Shown: in pieces, positions 10,180-18,573 of the stretch | How positions within the stretch are numbered: the stretch's first letter is position 1 | Layout: every line of letters starts with the position of its first letter | Origin: Methylobacterium adhaesivum | GTDB lineage: Bacteria; Pseudomonadota; Alphaproteobacteria; Rhizobiales; Beijerinckiaceae | DNA: 64,000 nt | Assembly: GCF_022179065.1 (NCBI RefSeq) | Contig: NZ_BPQD01000007.1 | Span: 400,518-464,517 of the forward strand | Direction: 5' to 3' | Made by a program: the position numbers and the translations under genes | Notes under the pieces: model-generated | The model's database searches: none | Told to the model about the DNA's origin: nothing | What the model saw: only the letters and a program-made list of their open reading frames with translations

Positions 10180-10485
10180 CTATTCTCGCTCGGGACGCGC
10201 CTGCAGGATGGCGGCACGGACGAACGGGCGCTTGAGCTGGGGGCCGGCGTCGGAGCGGAGCACGAAGTCGTTGGCCCCCGGGTGGCGGCGAATGGCCTTG
10301 CCGAGATTGAGCCGGTAGCCCGCTTCGAACACGTAGGGGACGGCCATCGGATCGGCCATGTACGCCGCGATGGCGGCCTCCACCTCCGCGTCGGTAATGA
10401 GCCCGAGGTCGCACAGGGCGAGGATCGTCAGCTTTTCAGTCATGCCGATGGATAGGCCGGAACGGCCGGCCACGGCAACGCGCAT
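10180..10485 (-). CDS. hypothetical protein
   Basis: 101-residue protein of unknown function. It is mostly helical, with TEKLTILALCDLGLITDAEVEAAIAAY near the start, followed by a basic C-terminal half (GANDFVLRSDAGPQLKRP). There is no signal peptide or membrane span, so it is probably cytosolic. The ATG at 10485 is chosen because GGAGG precedes it at about eight bases. A later ATG at 10443 begins MTEKLTIL but has no such site. It converges on cbbY with almost no gap. Confidence 0.6.
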   Translation of the reverse strand: MRVAVAGRSGLSIGMTEKLTILALCDLGLITDAEVEAAIAAYMADPMAVPYVFEAGYRLNLGKAIRRHPGANDFVLRSDAGPQLKRPFVRAAILQARPERE

Positions 10486-10536
10486 CTGGCGCGCCTCCAC
10501 CCGGACAGAAGACAATTCCGCCCGGATCGGGAAAAG

Positions 10537-10612
10537 TGGTGCCGGTTGCGGGACTTGAACTCGCGACCTACCGCTTACAAGGCGGTTGCTCTACCAGCTG
10601 AGCTAAACCGGC
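10537..10612 (-). tRNA. tRNA-Thr (anticodon TGT)
   Basis: 76-base tRNA on the minus strand with the 3' CCA encoded (10537-10539). The acceptor stem GCCGGTT pairs with AACCGGC. The D-arm is TAGCTCAGCTGGTAGAGC, the anticodon stem is ACCGC/GCGGT and the loop is CTTGTAA, which gives anticodon TGT, reading ACA. The T-arm contains GAGTTCAAGTC. All stems pair without mismatch. Confidence 0.95.
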
Positions 10613-10945
10613 GATGCGCCTTGCGCTACCAGCGTGCCTGCCCGCGCGCAAGCCCCCGCCCGGACGGTCGTCCCTCCTCGCGTTCAGGCAGCCGACAGTT
10701 CGATGCGCCTAAGACTTGCTTACGGCCGAGCTTCAGCGAGCGAGTAAATCATCGAGAAACAACATAGAAACACACGAAAATAATTCTCCACTTAAGATAC
10801 GATGAACACACTTTTCAGTACGCATTAAATCGTCGCCCGGTAGCACCACCGTCAACAGGACGGCGGAGAGGGCCCCGATACGCGGGACCCGGGGGCGAAA
10901 GCGCTGTGACACCAGTCTTTCGCATCCGCCCTCGAGCGATGGGCG
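10613..10945. other. intergenic region upstream of nepR, with an AT-rich core
   Basis: 333 bases between tRNA-Thr and nepR with no convincing gene; the minus-strand reading frame across it lacks the usual codon bias. The part around 10735-10830 is markedly AT-rich compared with the surroundings. TGAAC at 10803-10807, followed 15 bases later by CATT at 10823-10826, partly resembles the GGAAC-N16-CGTT promoter recognised by EcfG-type sigma factors. It could serve for autoregulation of nepR-ecfG. The match is imperfect, so this is only a candidate. Confidence 0.4.
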
Positions 10946-11251
10946 ATGATGACCAGATACGCGAGTGATTCGGGGACCCGGGGCGTCCCCGCGACGGCGG
11001 CTCCGCAGGACGGGCTGGGGGAACACGTGGCCTCCCTCGATCAGCGCGCGGTGGCGCCGGGCTCGGGCAGAGTGACGGTACGACCGGCGCGATCCGAAGC
11101 CGCGTCTCCCCCCCTCGACCGCGAGGCGCGACGGCGGATCGGCCGCAACCTGCGCCTGCTCTACGCCGACGTCCTGAATCAGCCGCTGCCGGATCGCTTC
11201 ACGGCCCTCCTCGACAGCCTGTCGTCATCCGATTCGCGCGAGGACTCATGA
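10946..11251 (+). CDS. nepR: NepR-family anti-sigma factor
   Basis: 101-residue anti-sigma factor of the alphaproteobacterial general stress response. The conserved NepR core is at about residues 62-93, with RRRIGRNLRLLY, ADVLNQPLP and DRFTALLDSL. The first 60 residues are low-complexity and disordered, as in many NepR proteins. NepR holds the EcfG sigma factor inactive until phosphorylated PhyR binds NepR. Its stop overlaps the ecfG start (ATGA), the usual genetic linkage. phyR is not in this window. The start is the first of two adjacent ATGs and the ribosome site is weak, so the true protein may be shorter. Confidence 0.88.
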   Translation: MMTRYASDSGTRGVPATAAPQDGLGEHVASLDQRAVAPGSGRVTVRPARSEAASPPLDREARRRIGRNLRLLYADVLNQPLPDRFTALLDSLSSSDSREDS

Positions 11252-11829
11252 ATTGCCCTTCGATCCGGCCGCCCGCCGCACCGGGTGGCGCCGATGCCGA
11301 GATGCGCGACCTCCTCCTGGCGGCGATTCCGGCTTTGCGCGCCTTCGCGTACTCCCTCACCTACAACCTCGACCGCAGCGACGACCTTGTGCAGGACACC
11401 CTCGTGCGGGCCTGGACCAAGGCCGAGAGCTTCCAGCGCGGCACCAACCTCACGGCGTGGCTGTTCACCATCCTGCGCAACCTGTTCTACTCGGAGCAGC
11501 GCAAGCGCAAGCGTGAGGTCGAGGATGCCGAAGGCGTCCATGCGGGCCGCCTCACCAGCTTGCCCGAACAGGAGATCCGCGTGGAGATGCGCGAATTCCA
11601 GACCGCCCTCGACACGCTGCCCTTGAGCCAGCGCGAAGCTCTCGTTCTCGTCGGCGCCCAGAGCTTCACCTACGAGGAGGCCGCCGCGATCTGCGGCGTG
11701 GCGGTCGGGACCATGAAGAGCCGGGTGAGCCGGGCACGGGGCCGCCTCATCGAGACCTTGGGCATGACCGGCACCGACGATATCGGCGCCGACGCCCTCA
11801 CCCGGGCCGCCGCCGGCTCGGCACCGTGA
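11248..11829 (+). CDS. ecfG: EcfG-type ECF sigma factor (general stress response)
   Basis: 193-residue extracytoplasmic-function sigma factor. Region 2 includes DRSDDLVQDTLVRAW near residue 45 and the -10 recognition helix after it. Region 4 has LPLSQREALVLVGAQ and then TYEEAAAICGVAVGTMKSRV, the -35-binding helix-turn-helix. The length and the linker match EcfG/sigma-EcfG. It directs RNA polymerase to GGAAC-type stress promoters and is controlled by the overlapping nepR. The identification rests on the NepR linkage together with the sequence pattern. Confidence 0.92.
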   Translation: MNCPSIRPPAAPGGADAEMRDLLLAAIPALRAFAYSLTYNLDRSDDLVQDTLVRAWTKAESFQRGTNLTAWLFTILRNLFYSEQRKRKREVEDAEGVHAGRLTSLPEQEIRVEMREFQTALDTLPLSQREALVLVGAQSFTYEEAAAICGVAVGTMKSRVSRARGRLIETLGMTGTDDIGADALTRAAAGSAP

Positions 11830-11834
11830 CCGCC

Positions 11835-11872
11835 GGACACGGTCGCCCGCGATTCAGCGGTCGGCCGTGTCC
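11835..11872 (+). terminator. possible terminator after ecfG
   Basis: An eight-base inverted repeat, GGACACGG and CCGTGTCC, lies within 45 bases after the ecfG stop, with a 22-base loop. No T-tract follows, so the case is weak. Confidence 0.3.
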
Positions 11873-12049
11873 ATGGACGGCAAAAATCCTCTAAGAGTGC
11901 CTCGCGAAGCGCCCGGCCGCCGTCCTCGCCTCTGGCATGGCGGCGCGGCGGGCGTTTCGTAAGTCACATCCAGGAGGCGGGCCCGCGGCCTTGCCCCGCC
12001 CGTGACGGACTTGGCCCGCACGCCGAGCCGTCGCCCGAGGAGCCCCGCC

Positions 12050-13825
12050 ATGCGCGCCCTGATCGACCTCGTCCGCGTCCTGCGGCCGCGCGACCGGCGC
12101 CGGCTCGCCCTCATCGCCCTCGGGCTCGCCGGTGCCGCCCTGCTGGAGGTGGTGGGCGTCGCCTCCGTCGTGCCATTCCTGACCCTCGTGGGCGATCCCG
12201 CCGCCGCCGGCCGCATCCCCTACCTCGCGAGCCTGCGCGACGGCCTCGGGCTCACCGACGACCGGACCTTCCTGCTGGCGACGGGCGCGGCGGCGCTCGC
12301 CGCCATCCTCACCACCAGCGTGGTGAATGCGGGCCTCACCTTCGCCCAGCTGCTGTTCACCAATCTCACGGGCTACGGCCTCGCCCGGCGCCTCCTCGCC
12401 CGCTACATCGATCGCGAACGCCTGTTCTTCGCCCACACCAACAGCGCCGAGCTTGCCAAGAATGTCCTGAGCGAGACCGACCGCCTCGTCGTCGGCGTCC
12501 TCACGCCGACCACCGTCATTGCCTCGCGCAGCGTCTCGGCCCTCGCCGTCATCACCTTCCTCGTCTTCTACGCGCCCCGTCTCGCCCTCATCCTCGGCGG
12601 CGGCTTCGGCGGCCTCTACGTGCTCCTCTATCTTGTCATGCGGGTGCGCCTCGCCCGCCTCGGCGCCCGGGCGGTGGCCGACAACGAGCGACGCTACCGG
12701 GTGGTGCAGGAGACGTTCGGGGCGCTCACCGAGCTCAAGCTCTACGGCCGGGCCGAAGCTTTCGCCGCCGGGTTCGACGGCCCGGCTCGGGCGTACGCCA
12801 AGGCGACGGCCGCCAGCCTGCTCACGGGGCAGCTTCCCCGCTTCGTCATCGAATCCCTGGCGTTCGGCGGCGTGATCGTCGTCGTGCTGTTCGCCCTGTC
12901 GCAGGGCCTCGAGACGGCCGGGCTGCTGCCGCTCCTCGGCCTGTTCGCCTTTGCCGGCTACCGAATGCTGCCGGCATTCCAAAACATCTTCAACTCCCTC
13001 GCCCTCCTGCGCTTCTATCTGCCGGCCGTACGGGTGGTGGTGGACGAACTCGCTGGCGAGCGGGCCCCCCGGCCCCGCCCGGCCACCCGCCTGCCGTTCG
13101 AGAAGGAAATCCGCCTGACGCGGGTGAACTTCGACCATGCGCCCGGACGTCCGACGCTTCGGGACATCGACCTGACGATCCCCGCCCACACCACCATCGG
13201 CCTCGTCGGCCGCACGGGTTCGGGCAAATCGACCCTCGTCGGCCTGGTCCTCGGCCTGCTCCACCCGACGGCCGGCACCATCGCGGTAGACGGCGTTCCC
13301 CTCGATGCCGAAACCCTGCCGGCCTGGCAGAACCGGATCGGCTACGTGCCGCAGGACATCTTTCTCATCGATGCATCCGTGCGTGAGAACATCGCGTTGG
13401 GCATTCCACCCGAGGCCGTCGATCCCGGGGCAGTGGAGCGGGCGGCGCGGCTCGCGGGCTTCCACGAAGTCGCCCTCGGCCTCGACGGCGGCTACGACGC
13501 CGGGGTCGGCGAGCGCGGCGTGCGCCTCAGCGGCGGCCAGCGCCAGCGCCTCGGCATCGCCCGGGCGCTGTATCACGACCCCGACGTGATCGTGTTCGAC
13601 GAGGCCACCAGCGCCCTCGACGGCGAGACCGAGGCGGCGGTGATGGGCGCCCTCGCCGCCCTGAACGGCACCCGCACCATCATCCTCATCGCCCATCGCC
13701 TGACGAGCCTTACCGCAACTGACACCGTCCATGTCCTCGAGGGCGGACGCCTCGTCGCCTCCGGGCCCCTCGCCACAGTGATGCCCGATGCCGCAGCGCG
13801 GATGGAAGCGTCCGCCGGGGCGTGA
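12050..13825 (+). CDS. ABC exporter half-transporter, fused permease and ATPase
   Basis: 591-residue type IV ABC transporter with an N-terminal membrane domain of about six helices (residues 1-315) and a C-terminal ATPase. Walker A GRTGSGKST is near residue 387, the signature LSGGQRQR near residue 493, and Walker B DVIVFDEA near residue 512, followed by the switch histidine in IAHRLTS. The overall pattern resembles PglK/MsbA-like exporters or flippases of lipid-linked glycans, but the substrate cannot be read from sequence. The ATG at 12050 has AGGAG seven bases before it; a GTG at 12002 in frame lacks one. It may serve the surface-glycan genes further downstream, which is inference. Confidence 0.87.
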   Translation: MRALIDLVRVLRPRDRRRLALIALGLAGAALLEVVGVASVVPFLTLVGDPAAAGRIPYLASLRDGLGLTDDRTFLLATGAAALAAILTTSVVNAGLTFAQLLFTNLTGYGLARRLLARYIDRERLFFAHTNSAELAKNVLSETDRLVVGVLTPTTVIASRSVSALAVITFLVFYAPRLALILGGGFGGLYVLLYLVMRVRLARLGARAVADNERRYRVVQETFGALTELKLYGRAEAFAAGFDGPARAYAKATAASLLTGQLPRFVIESLAFGGVIVVVLFALSQGLETAGLLPLLGLFAFAGYRMLPAFQNIFNSLALLRFYLPAVRVVVDELAGERAPRPRPATRLPFEKEIRLTRVNFDHAPGRPTLRDIDLTIPAHTTIGLVGRTGSGKSTLVGLVLGLLHPTAGTIAVDGVPLDAETLPAWQNRIGYVPQDIFLIDASVRENIALGIPPEAVDPGAVERAARLAGFHEVALGLDGGYDAGVGERGVRLSGGQRQRLGIARALYHDPDVIVFDEATSALDGETEAAVMGALAALNGTRTIILIAHRLTSLTATDTVHVLEGGRLVASGPLATVMPDAAARMEASAGA

Positions 13826-13994
13826 GCGGGGCTGGCCTGCACAGGAAAATCCCGATTTGGCCCGGACTCTGCGTCCATTGCGGCGCATTGGCACGAATCG
13901 GCCGTATACCGGAACCTCCCATATCGGCTATCCTGTTCTACCGGACAGGGTTTTCCGCACGGGTCTCGGCCGTTTCGACGCCGCTCCGGGACAG

Positions 13995-14477
13995 ATGGCA
14001 TGGTTTGGCATGGTCGACGCTCTCGCTCAGAAATCGCCTTCGCGGATCGATCCCCTGCTCCTCGACAATCAGCTCTGCTACGCCCTGTACGCGGCGGCCC
14101 ATCGGATGACGAAATCGTATCGTCCGATGCTGGAGCGCCTCGGCCTGACCTACCCGCAATATCTCGTCCTCCTCGTCCTGTGGGAGACGGACGGCATCAC
14201 CGTCTCGGAGATCGGTCGGCGCCTGCGCCTCGATTCCGGAACCCTGACGCCGGTGCTGAAGCGCCTGGAGGCGGCGGGCTTCCTCGTGCGCAGCCGGCGG
14301 CGGACGGATGAGCGCGAAGTGGAGATCGTCCTCACGCCCCATGGCCAGGGCTTGCGGAGCGAGGCGACCGCCGTGCGTGAATCGGTGATGTGCCAGCTCA
14401 ACATGTCCGAGCCCGAGGTTCAGGCCATGCGCGCCGATCTCAACGCGCTGATCGAGAACCTCAGCGCCGGCGGCTGA
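13995..14477 (+). CDS. ohrR: MarR-family regulator, OhrR type
   Basis: 160-residue winged-helix regulator. It fits OhrR, the organic-peroxide-sensing repressor. The N-terminal segment LDNQLCYALYAAAH carries the single sensor cysteine (C28). Next come RPMLERLGLTYPQYLVLLVLWE, split across helices, and the winged HTH (VSEIGRRLRLDSGTLTPVLKRLE). Oxidation of the cysteine releases OhrR from DNA. The usual target ohr is not in this window. In-frame ATGs occur at 13995 and 14010; the first is listed, and both have weak ribosome sites. Confidence 0.85.
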   Translation: MAWFGMVDALAQKSPSRIDPLLLDNQLCYALYAAAHRMTKSYRPMLERLGLTYPQYLVLLVLWETDGITVSEIGRRLRLDSGTLTPVLKRLEAAGFLVRSRRRTDEREVEIVLTPHGQGLRSEATAVRESVMCQLNMSEPEVQAMRADLNALIENLSAGG

Positions 14478-14479
14478 CG

Positions 14480-14507
14480 GTCGGCCCCCGCGCCGACACG
14501 CTCTTTT
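14480..14507 (+). terminator. Rho-independent terminator after ohrR
   Basis: A six-base stem, GTCGGC/GCCGAC, with a six-base loop starts three bases after the ohrR stop. A short T-run (TTTTT at 14503-14507) follows. Confidence 0.5.
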
Positions 14508-14713
14508 TAGCCGGATAAGTTTCGCATCGGAGGCCGGGCGGTGTATGCCTCCTCGTCGAGACCGACCATCCAGCCGCGAGAGCCGATGCCGAATCCGGAT
14601 TGCCGACCCCCCTTCCCTGCGGTCGTTCCTCAGTGCGGCGCGGCACGGGCAGCCTGCGGGCGCATGGCAGCTCCGTGCAGCGAACTGGCGAGGCTTCCGG
14701 GCGTTTGTCCCCG

Positions 14714-15172
14714 ATGAATGCAACACCGGCCGAGACGGACCGCGAACCGAGGCGGCAGGTCGGCGCGCTGCCGTACCGACGGATGCGTGACGGAACCTAC
14801 ACGATCCTGCTCATCACATCGCGGGAGAGCAGGCGCTGGGTGATTCCCAAGGGTTGGCCGATGAAGGGGCGCAAGCCCTTCGATGCCGCTGCCCGCGAGG
14901 CCTACGAGGAAGCCGGGCTCCTCGGTACCATCGGCAAGCGCCCCCTAGGCTTCTACCTCTACGAAAAGCGCCTGAAGAGCCGTGACGCCGTGCTGTGCCA
15001 GGTGAAGGTCTACCCCCTGGAGGTACGCAAGCAGCTGAAGACCTGGCCCGAGAAGGACGAGCGGGAGGACCGCTGGTTCTCCCCCGCCGAGGCCGCCGAT
15101 GCCGTGGCCGAGCCGGGTCTGGCCGCCATCATCCGCTCCGCGTGCAAGCGCGATGCGGACGTGTTGCGCTGA
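14714..15172 (+). CDS. Nudix hydrolase
   Basis: 152-residue Nudix-fold hydrolase, a group that cleaves nucleoside diphosphates linked to another moiety. RWVIPKGWPMKG leads into the Nudix box, whose core REAYEEAGL keeps the metal-binding glutamates. The first conserved Nudix glutamate position is occupied by arginine (GWPMKGR), as in a common alphaproteobacterial subgroup related to diphosphoinositol-polyphosphate-type enzymes. The substrate is unknown. The ATG at 14714 is used because upstream sequence in the frame lacks Nudix similarity; the ribosome site is weak. It stands alone between ohrR and tRNA-Thr. Confidence 0.85.
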   Translation: MNATPAETDREPRRQVGALPYRRMRDGTYTILLITSRESRRWVIPKGWPMKGRKPFDAAAREAYEEAGLLGTIGKRPLGFYLYEKRLKSRDAVLCQVKVYPLEVRKQLKTWPEKDEREDRWFSPAEAADAVAEPGLAAIIRSACKRDADVLR

Positions 15173-15308
15173 GATCGGAAGCCGACACGAAACTTCGCGC
15201 TTTCCGTGCGATTGAGGCGGTTCAGGTGATTGCCAAGCCCGAACCGATGGGCTAATCCCCCGCTCGTCCAGACGGAGACGCCGCCACGGCGAACCACTTG
15301 GACGACCC

Positions 15309-15383
15309 GCTGCTGTAGCTCAGTGGTAGAGCACTTCATTGGTAATGAAGAGGTCGACAGTTCAATCCTGTCCAGCAGCACCA
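15309..15383 (+). tRNA. tRNA-Thr (anticodon GGT)
   Basis: 75-base tRNA with encoded CCA (15381-15383). The acceptor GCTGCTG pairs with CAGCAGC. The D-arm is TAGCTCAGTGGTAGAGC, the anticodon stem is CTTCA/TGAAG and the loop is TTGGTAA, giving anticodon GGT, which reads ACC and ACT. The T-arm contains AGTTCAATCCT. Confidence 0.95.
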
Positions 15384-15499
15384 TTGCTCTCCAAAACTTT
15401 CCGAACTCAAAAACACCCATCGGACACTTGAAGCATCGCATCGCTCGGGTCTGAAGGTTTTCGCGTGCCCGCGACGCCGAACACCGGCTTCTCGCACGA

Positions 15500-16840
15500 T
15501 CATTCCCGCTCCATCCCATCAGCTTGGCGCCTCGCCTGCTGCCGCCCGAGCCAGAGGCTGTTGAGCAGCCAGGCGATAGAGAGGGGCAAGGCCGCTACGG
15601 CCACCACCGTCGTGCCGAGACCCAGGGCGTCGATTCCGGCGAACGACCACGCTCCGATCTGGTCCCCCGTGCGGTAGACCACGGTGTCGAGGAAGTTCTT
15701 GGCCTTGTAGCGGTCCTCCCGCGGCACGACGGTGAACAGCACCTCGCGGATCGGCCGGGCGATGGCGAAGTTGCCGGCCCGGCGCAGGACCTGGAACACC
15801 AACACGGCGGTGATGGTCGGTGAGACGGCGAGCGCCGCGAAACCGAGGATGCTCGCCGCCGGCAGGAGAGCGAGGCTCGGGCCGACACCGATGCGCCGGA
15901 CGATCCGGCCCGTGAGGAAGAACTGTACCCCGAGGGTGAGCACGTTCACGAGCAGATCGACGCTGGCGAAGAACGCTGTCTGCGCGCCGCGATTCGGAAA
16001 GCTCTCCTTGGCGATGCTGGCCTGCTCCAAATACAGGAACGTCGAGGTGACGGAAAACAGCAGCAGGAACAGGCCGATGTTGAGAAGGTAGGGCGAGCGG
16101 AAAGTCCGGGTGATGCCTGCGAAGGCGCTGCCGCCGATGGCGTGGGCGGGGTCCGCATCTCCGGCCGCCGGCCTCCGGTGCAGCCGGTCCGACAGGCGCG
16201 CGAGGCCGCGCATGCTGAACACCGCCATCTCCAGCAGGAGGGCCGCCCCGACGAGGAGCGCCCAGGTCGGCACGTCGCGGGCGAGGACGGCGGTGGTGGC
16301 CGAGCCCGCGATGGCGCCGAGCGTCGCGCCCGCCGCCATGAAGCCGAACAGGCGCTTGCCCTGCTCGCTGGAGAACACGTCGACGATGGTGGCCCAGAAC
16401 ACCGAGACCACGAACAGGTTGAAGATCGACAGCCAGACGAAGAACGCCCGGCCGATCCAGAGGTCGTCCGCGGGGCTCGCCAGATAGAGGCCGGCGGCGA
16501 ACAGCAGGATGTTGGCGGCGAAGAACCGGTAGGTCAGGGGTACGAACCGGGCGCGCGGCAGGGTTTTGACCAGCCACGCGAAGGGCAAGTTGAGCGCCAG
16601 CATGCCGACGAGCGTGCCGGTGAACAGCCAGGGCAGGTTCTCCAGGCCGCCGGCCACCCCCATCTGGTCGCGGATCGGGCGCAGCACGTAGTAGGCGGCC
16701 AGAATCGAGAAGATGTAGGCCCAGGACCACGCCAGCGCCGGCACCTCGCCGGGCCGGACATCGACGAGGCGCCCGAGCCATTGGGTCGCCCGGCCGGGGG
16801 CGGCGGCGGCGGGACCGACCGCCCCGCCGGGGCGGCTCAA
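15500..16840 (-). CDS. NTP/NDP exchange-type (MFS-like) membrane transporter
   Basis: 446-residue multi-span membrane protein related to ATP/ADP-translocase-like transporters of free-living bacteria. It shows the family pattern SILAAYYVLRPIRDQMG near residue 45 and about ten to twelve hydrophobic helices. Conserved charged positions occur in loops, such as FSSEQGKRLFGF and REDRYKAKNFLDTV. In free-living bacteria the substrate is not established. No ATG occurs before the first helix. The TTG at 16840 overlaps the stop of the upstream gene and follows GGAG, so it is taken as the start. It is the last gene of a three-gene operon with two oxidoreductases. Confidence 0.8.
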   Translation of the reverse strand: MSRPGGAVGPAAAAPGRATQWLGRLVDVRPGEVPALAWSWAYIFSILAAYYVLRPIRDQMGVAGGLENLPWLFTGTLVGMLALNLPFAWLVKTLPRARFVPLTYRFFAANILLFAAGLYLASPADDLWIGRAFFVWLSIFNLFVVSVFWATIVDVFSSEQGKRLFGFMAAGATLGAIAGSATTAVLARDVPTWALLVGAALLLEMAVFSMRGLARLSDRLHRRPAAGDADPAHAIGGSAFAGITRTFRSPYLLNIGLFLLLFSVTSTFLYLEQASIAKESFPNRGAQTAFFASVDLLVNVLTLGVQFFLTGRIVRRIGVGPSLALLPAASILGFAALAVSPTITAVLVFQVLRRAGNFAIARPIREVLFTVVPREDRYKAKNFLDTVVYRTGDQIGAWSFAGIDALGLGTTVVAVAALPLSIAWLLNSLWLGRQQARRQADGMERE

Positions 16841-17589
16841 CGCGCGGCTCCGAGGCGCGTCTTCAGTTCCGGGGCGGTGAGTTCGAGGGCGAAGCCCGGG
16901 GAGCCCATGGCGAAGCTGTCGGCCTTGGCGAGGGGGCCGACGACCACCGGATCGAAGCCGGCATCGGTCACAAGTCTCTCCACCATGGCGAGGGCCTGGG
17001 CGTCGTCGCTCGCGAGGGGAATCGCCATCCGGGGGGCCTCTCGGTGGGCGTTCTTGACGAAGACTCGGTAGTTCGCCGCGTTGAAGCCGCGCACGATCCG
17101 GGCGCCGCGCAGGTATTTCGCCGAGACCGCCGCGATGCCGTTCTCCTTCACCTCGCCGTAGACCTCGCCGTCGCGGGCCTGTGTGGCGTTGCCGGCATCG
17201 ATCACGATCTTGCCCTGGAGGGCGGGGCCGTAATCCTGCGCGATCTGCGGATAGGCCTTGTAGGGGACCGCGATCAGTACGACGTCGCCGAAGGCGATGG
17301 CCTCGGCCGGGGTGCCGGCGCGCGCCCTGGGACCGAGGCTTTCGACGAGGGCCTTCAGCTCCTCGGGATGGCGGGACGACAGCATCACCGCGTGGCCCGC
17401 CTTGGCCCACAGGCCCCCGAGGGTGCCGCCGATGTTGCCGGCGCCGACGATGCCGATGCGCAGGGGCGACGTGGCGGCCTGCGCCCAGGCGGGCCCGCCC
17501 GCGGAGACGGCGAGGGACATACCCAGGGCTAAGGACATGCCGAAGGCCAGGGCCGCGCGGCGGGAGATCGGGTCAGAGCGCATCGACAT
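16837..17589 (-). CDS. NADPH-dependent F420 reductase-like oxidoreductase with export signal
   Basis: 250-residue protein with a Rossmann dinucleotide fold (GAGNIG at residues 49-54) and the NADP_Rossmann_7/F420-oxidoreductase pattern, including SSRHPEEL after the second strand and VIDAGNAT further on. Unusually, it begins with a twin-arginine-like signal (SRRAALAFGMSLALGMSL) ending at AWAQA, so it is probably exported. The substrate is unknown. The ATG at 17589 overlaps the stop of the aldo/keto reductase and has GGAG just upstream; the ATG at 17583 is an alternative. Its end overlaps the transporter start. Confidence 0.82.
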   Translation of the reverse strand: MSMRSDPISRRAALAFGMSLALGMSLAVSAGGPAWAQAATSPLRIGIVGAGNIGGTLGGLWAKAGHAVMLSSRHPEELKALVESLGPRARAGTPAEAIAFGDVVLIAVPYKAYPQIAQDYGPALQGKIVIDAGNATQARDGEVYGEVKENGIAAVSAKYLRGARIVRGFNAANYRVFVKNAHREAPRMAIPLASDDAQALAMVERLVTDAGFDPVVVGPLAKADSFAMGSPGFALELTAPELKTRLGAAR

Positions 17590-18502
17590 AGGTCTCCATC
17601 CGGGCACGCAGGGCGGCATCGGGCATCCGGCCCCGCGCCGCCCCGAGGTTGTCCTCGACATAGGCCACCTTGGCCATGCCGGGGATCGGGCAGGTGACGG
17701 CCGGGTGGGCGAGGACGTATTTCAGGAAGAATTGCGGCCAGCTCGCGCAGTCGAATTCGGCCGTCCAGGGCGGCAGGTCGCGCCCCTGCACGGCCTTGAG
17801 CAGGCGGTCACGCCCGAACGGCACGTTGACCATCACGGCGATCCCGCGTTCGGCGGCGAGCGGCAGGATGCGCTGAGCGGCGACGCGATCGTCGAGGGCG
17901 TAGTTCACCTGGACGAAATCCAGGGTCTCGCGGCGCATCACCGCTTCGAGATCCGCGAACTGACTGTCGCGCCACACGGTGACGCCGACGTAGCGAATGC
18001 GTTTCCCCGCCTTGAGATCCCGCAGGGTGGCGAGGTTCATCGCCGTGTCGATGAGGTTGTGCACGGCCACGAGGTCGATCATCGCGGTGTTCATGCGCTT
18101 GAACGACCGTTCGATCTCGGCGAGCCCCGCCTCGCGTCCGGGCGTGCCGACCTTGCTGCACAAGAAGAGTTTTTCCCGCAATCCCGGCTCGGCCAGGATG
18201 AGGCCGAGGACGTCCTCGGCCGTGCCGTAGCTCGGAGCGGTGTCGATCACCGAACCGCCCAGAGCCACGAACCGCAGCACCGCTTCGCGCAAGGGGGCGA
18301 TCGCCTCCGGCGTCGGCGCGACTTCGTAGCGGCGCGAGGTGCCGATGCCGATGGCGGGCAGCGTCTCGCCGGAGGATGGGATCGCCCGGCGCAGGAGGGC
18401 CGCGGGCTCCGCCCGCACGGGCGTCACGGCCTGCCCCAGGAGCGGCAGGGCGAGGGGGAGCAGGCCGGTGCCGGCCAGGACGGCGCGTCGGGATGGATGC
18501 AT
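17573..18502 (-). CDS. aldo/keto reductase with Tat-type signal
   Basis: 309-residue aldo/keto reductase. The catalytic tetrad can be read: D87 and Y92 in VIDTAPSYG, K117 in CSKVG, and H148 in AVHN. The first 31 residues are a twin-arginine-like signal (SRRAVLAGTGLLPLALPLL, then VRA). The rest is the TIM barrel, ending with the cofactor-binding region (CPIPGMAKVAYVEDN). The substrate is unknown. GAGGA precedes the ATG at 18502. It is the first gene of an operon with an exported dinucleotide-binding protein and a nucleotide-exchange-type transporter. Confidence 0.88.
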   Translation of the reverse strand: MHPSRRAVLAGTGLLPLALPLLGQAVTPVRAEPAALLRRAIPSSGETLPAIGIGTSRRYEVAPTPEAIAPLREAVLRFVALGGSVIDTAPSYGTAEDVLGLILAEPGLREKLFLCSKVGTPGREAGLAEIERSFKRMNTAMIDLVAVHNLIDTAMNLATLRDLKAGKRIRYVGVTVWRDSQFADLEAVMRRETLDFVQVNYALDDRVAAQRILPLAAERGIAVMVNVPFGRDRLLKAVQGRDLPPWTAEFDCASWPQFFLKYVLAHPAVTCPIPGMAKVAYVEDNLGAARGRMPDAALRARMETYVDAL

Positions 18503-18573
18503 GGGCCGGGTTCCTCACGGGGACGGGCTGCCTCCGATCTAGGGCACCGCCCGGAAACGGGGAGGCCGCCGCC

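Noticed and set aside
11891-13894. 667-codon minus-strand open frame
   Set aside because: Antisense to the ABC exporter, whose Walker and signature motifs are intact.
10537-15383. tRNA genes as integration sites for an island between them
   Set aside because: Both tRNAs are intact, but no direct repeat of a tRNA end, integrase or composition change is seen around them.
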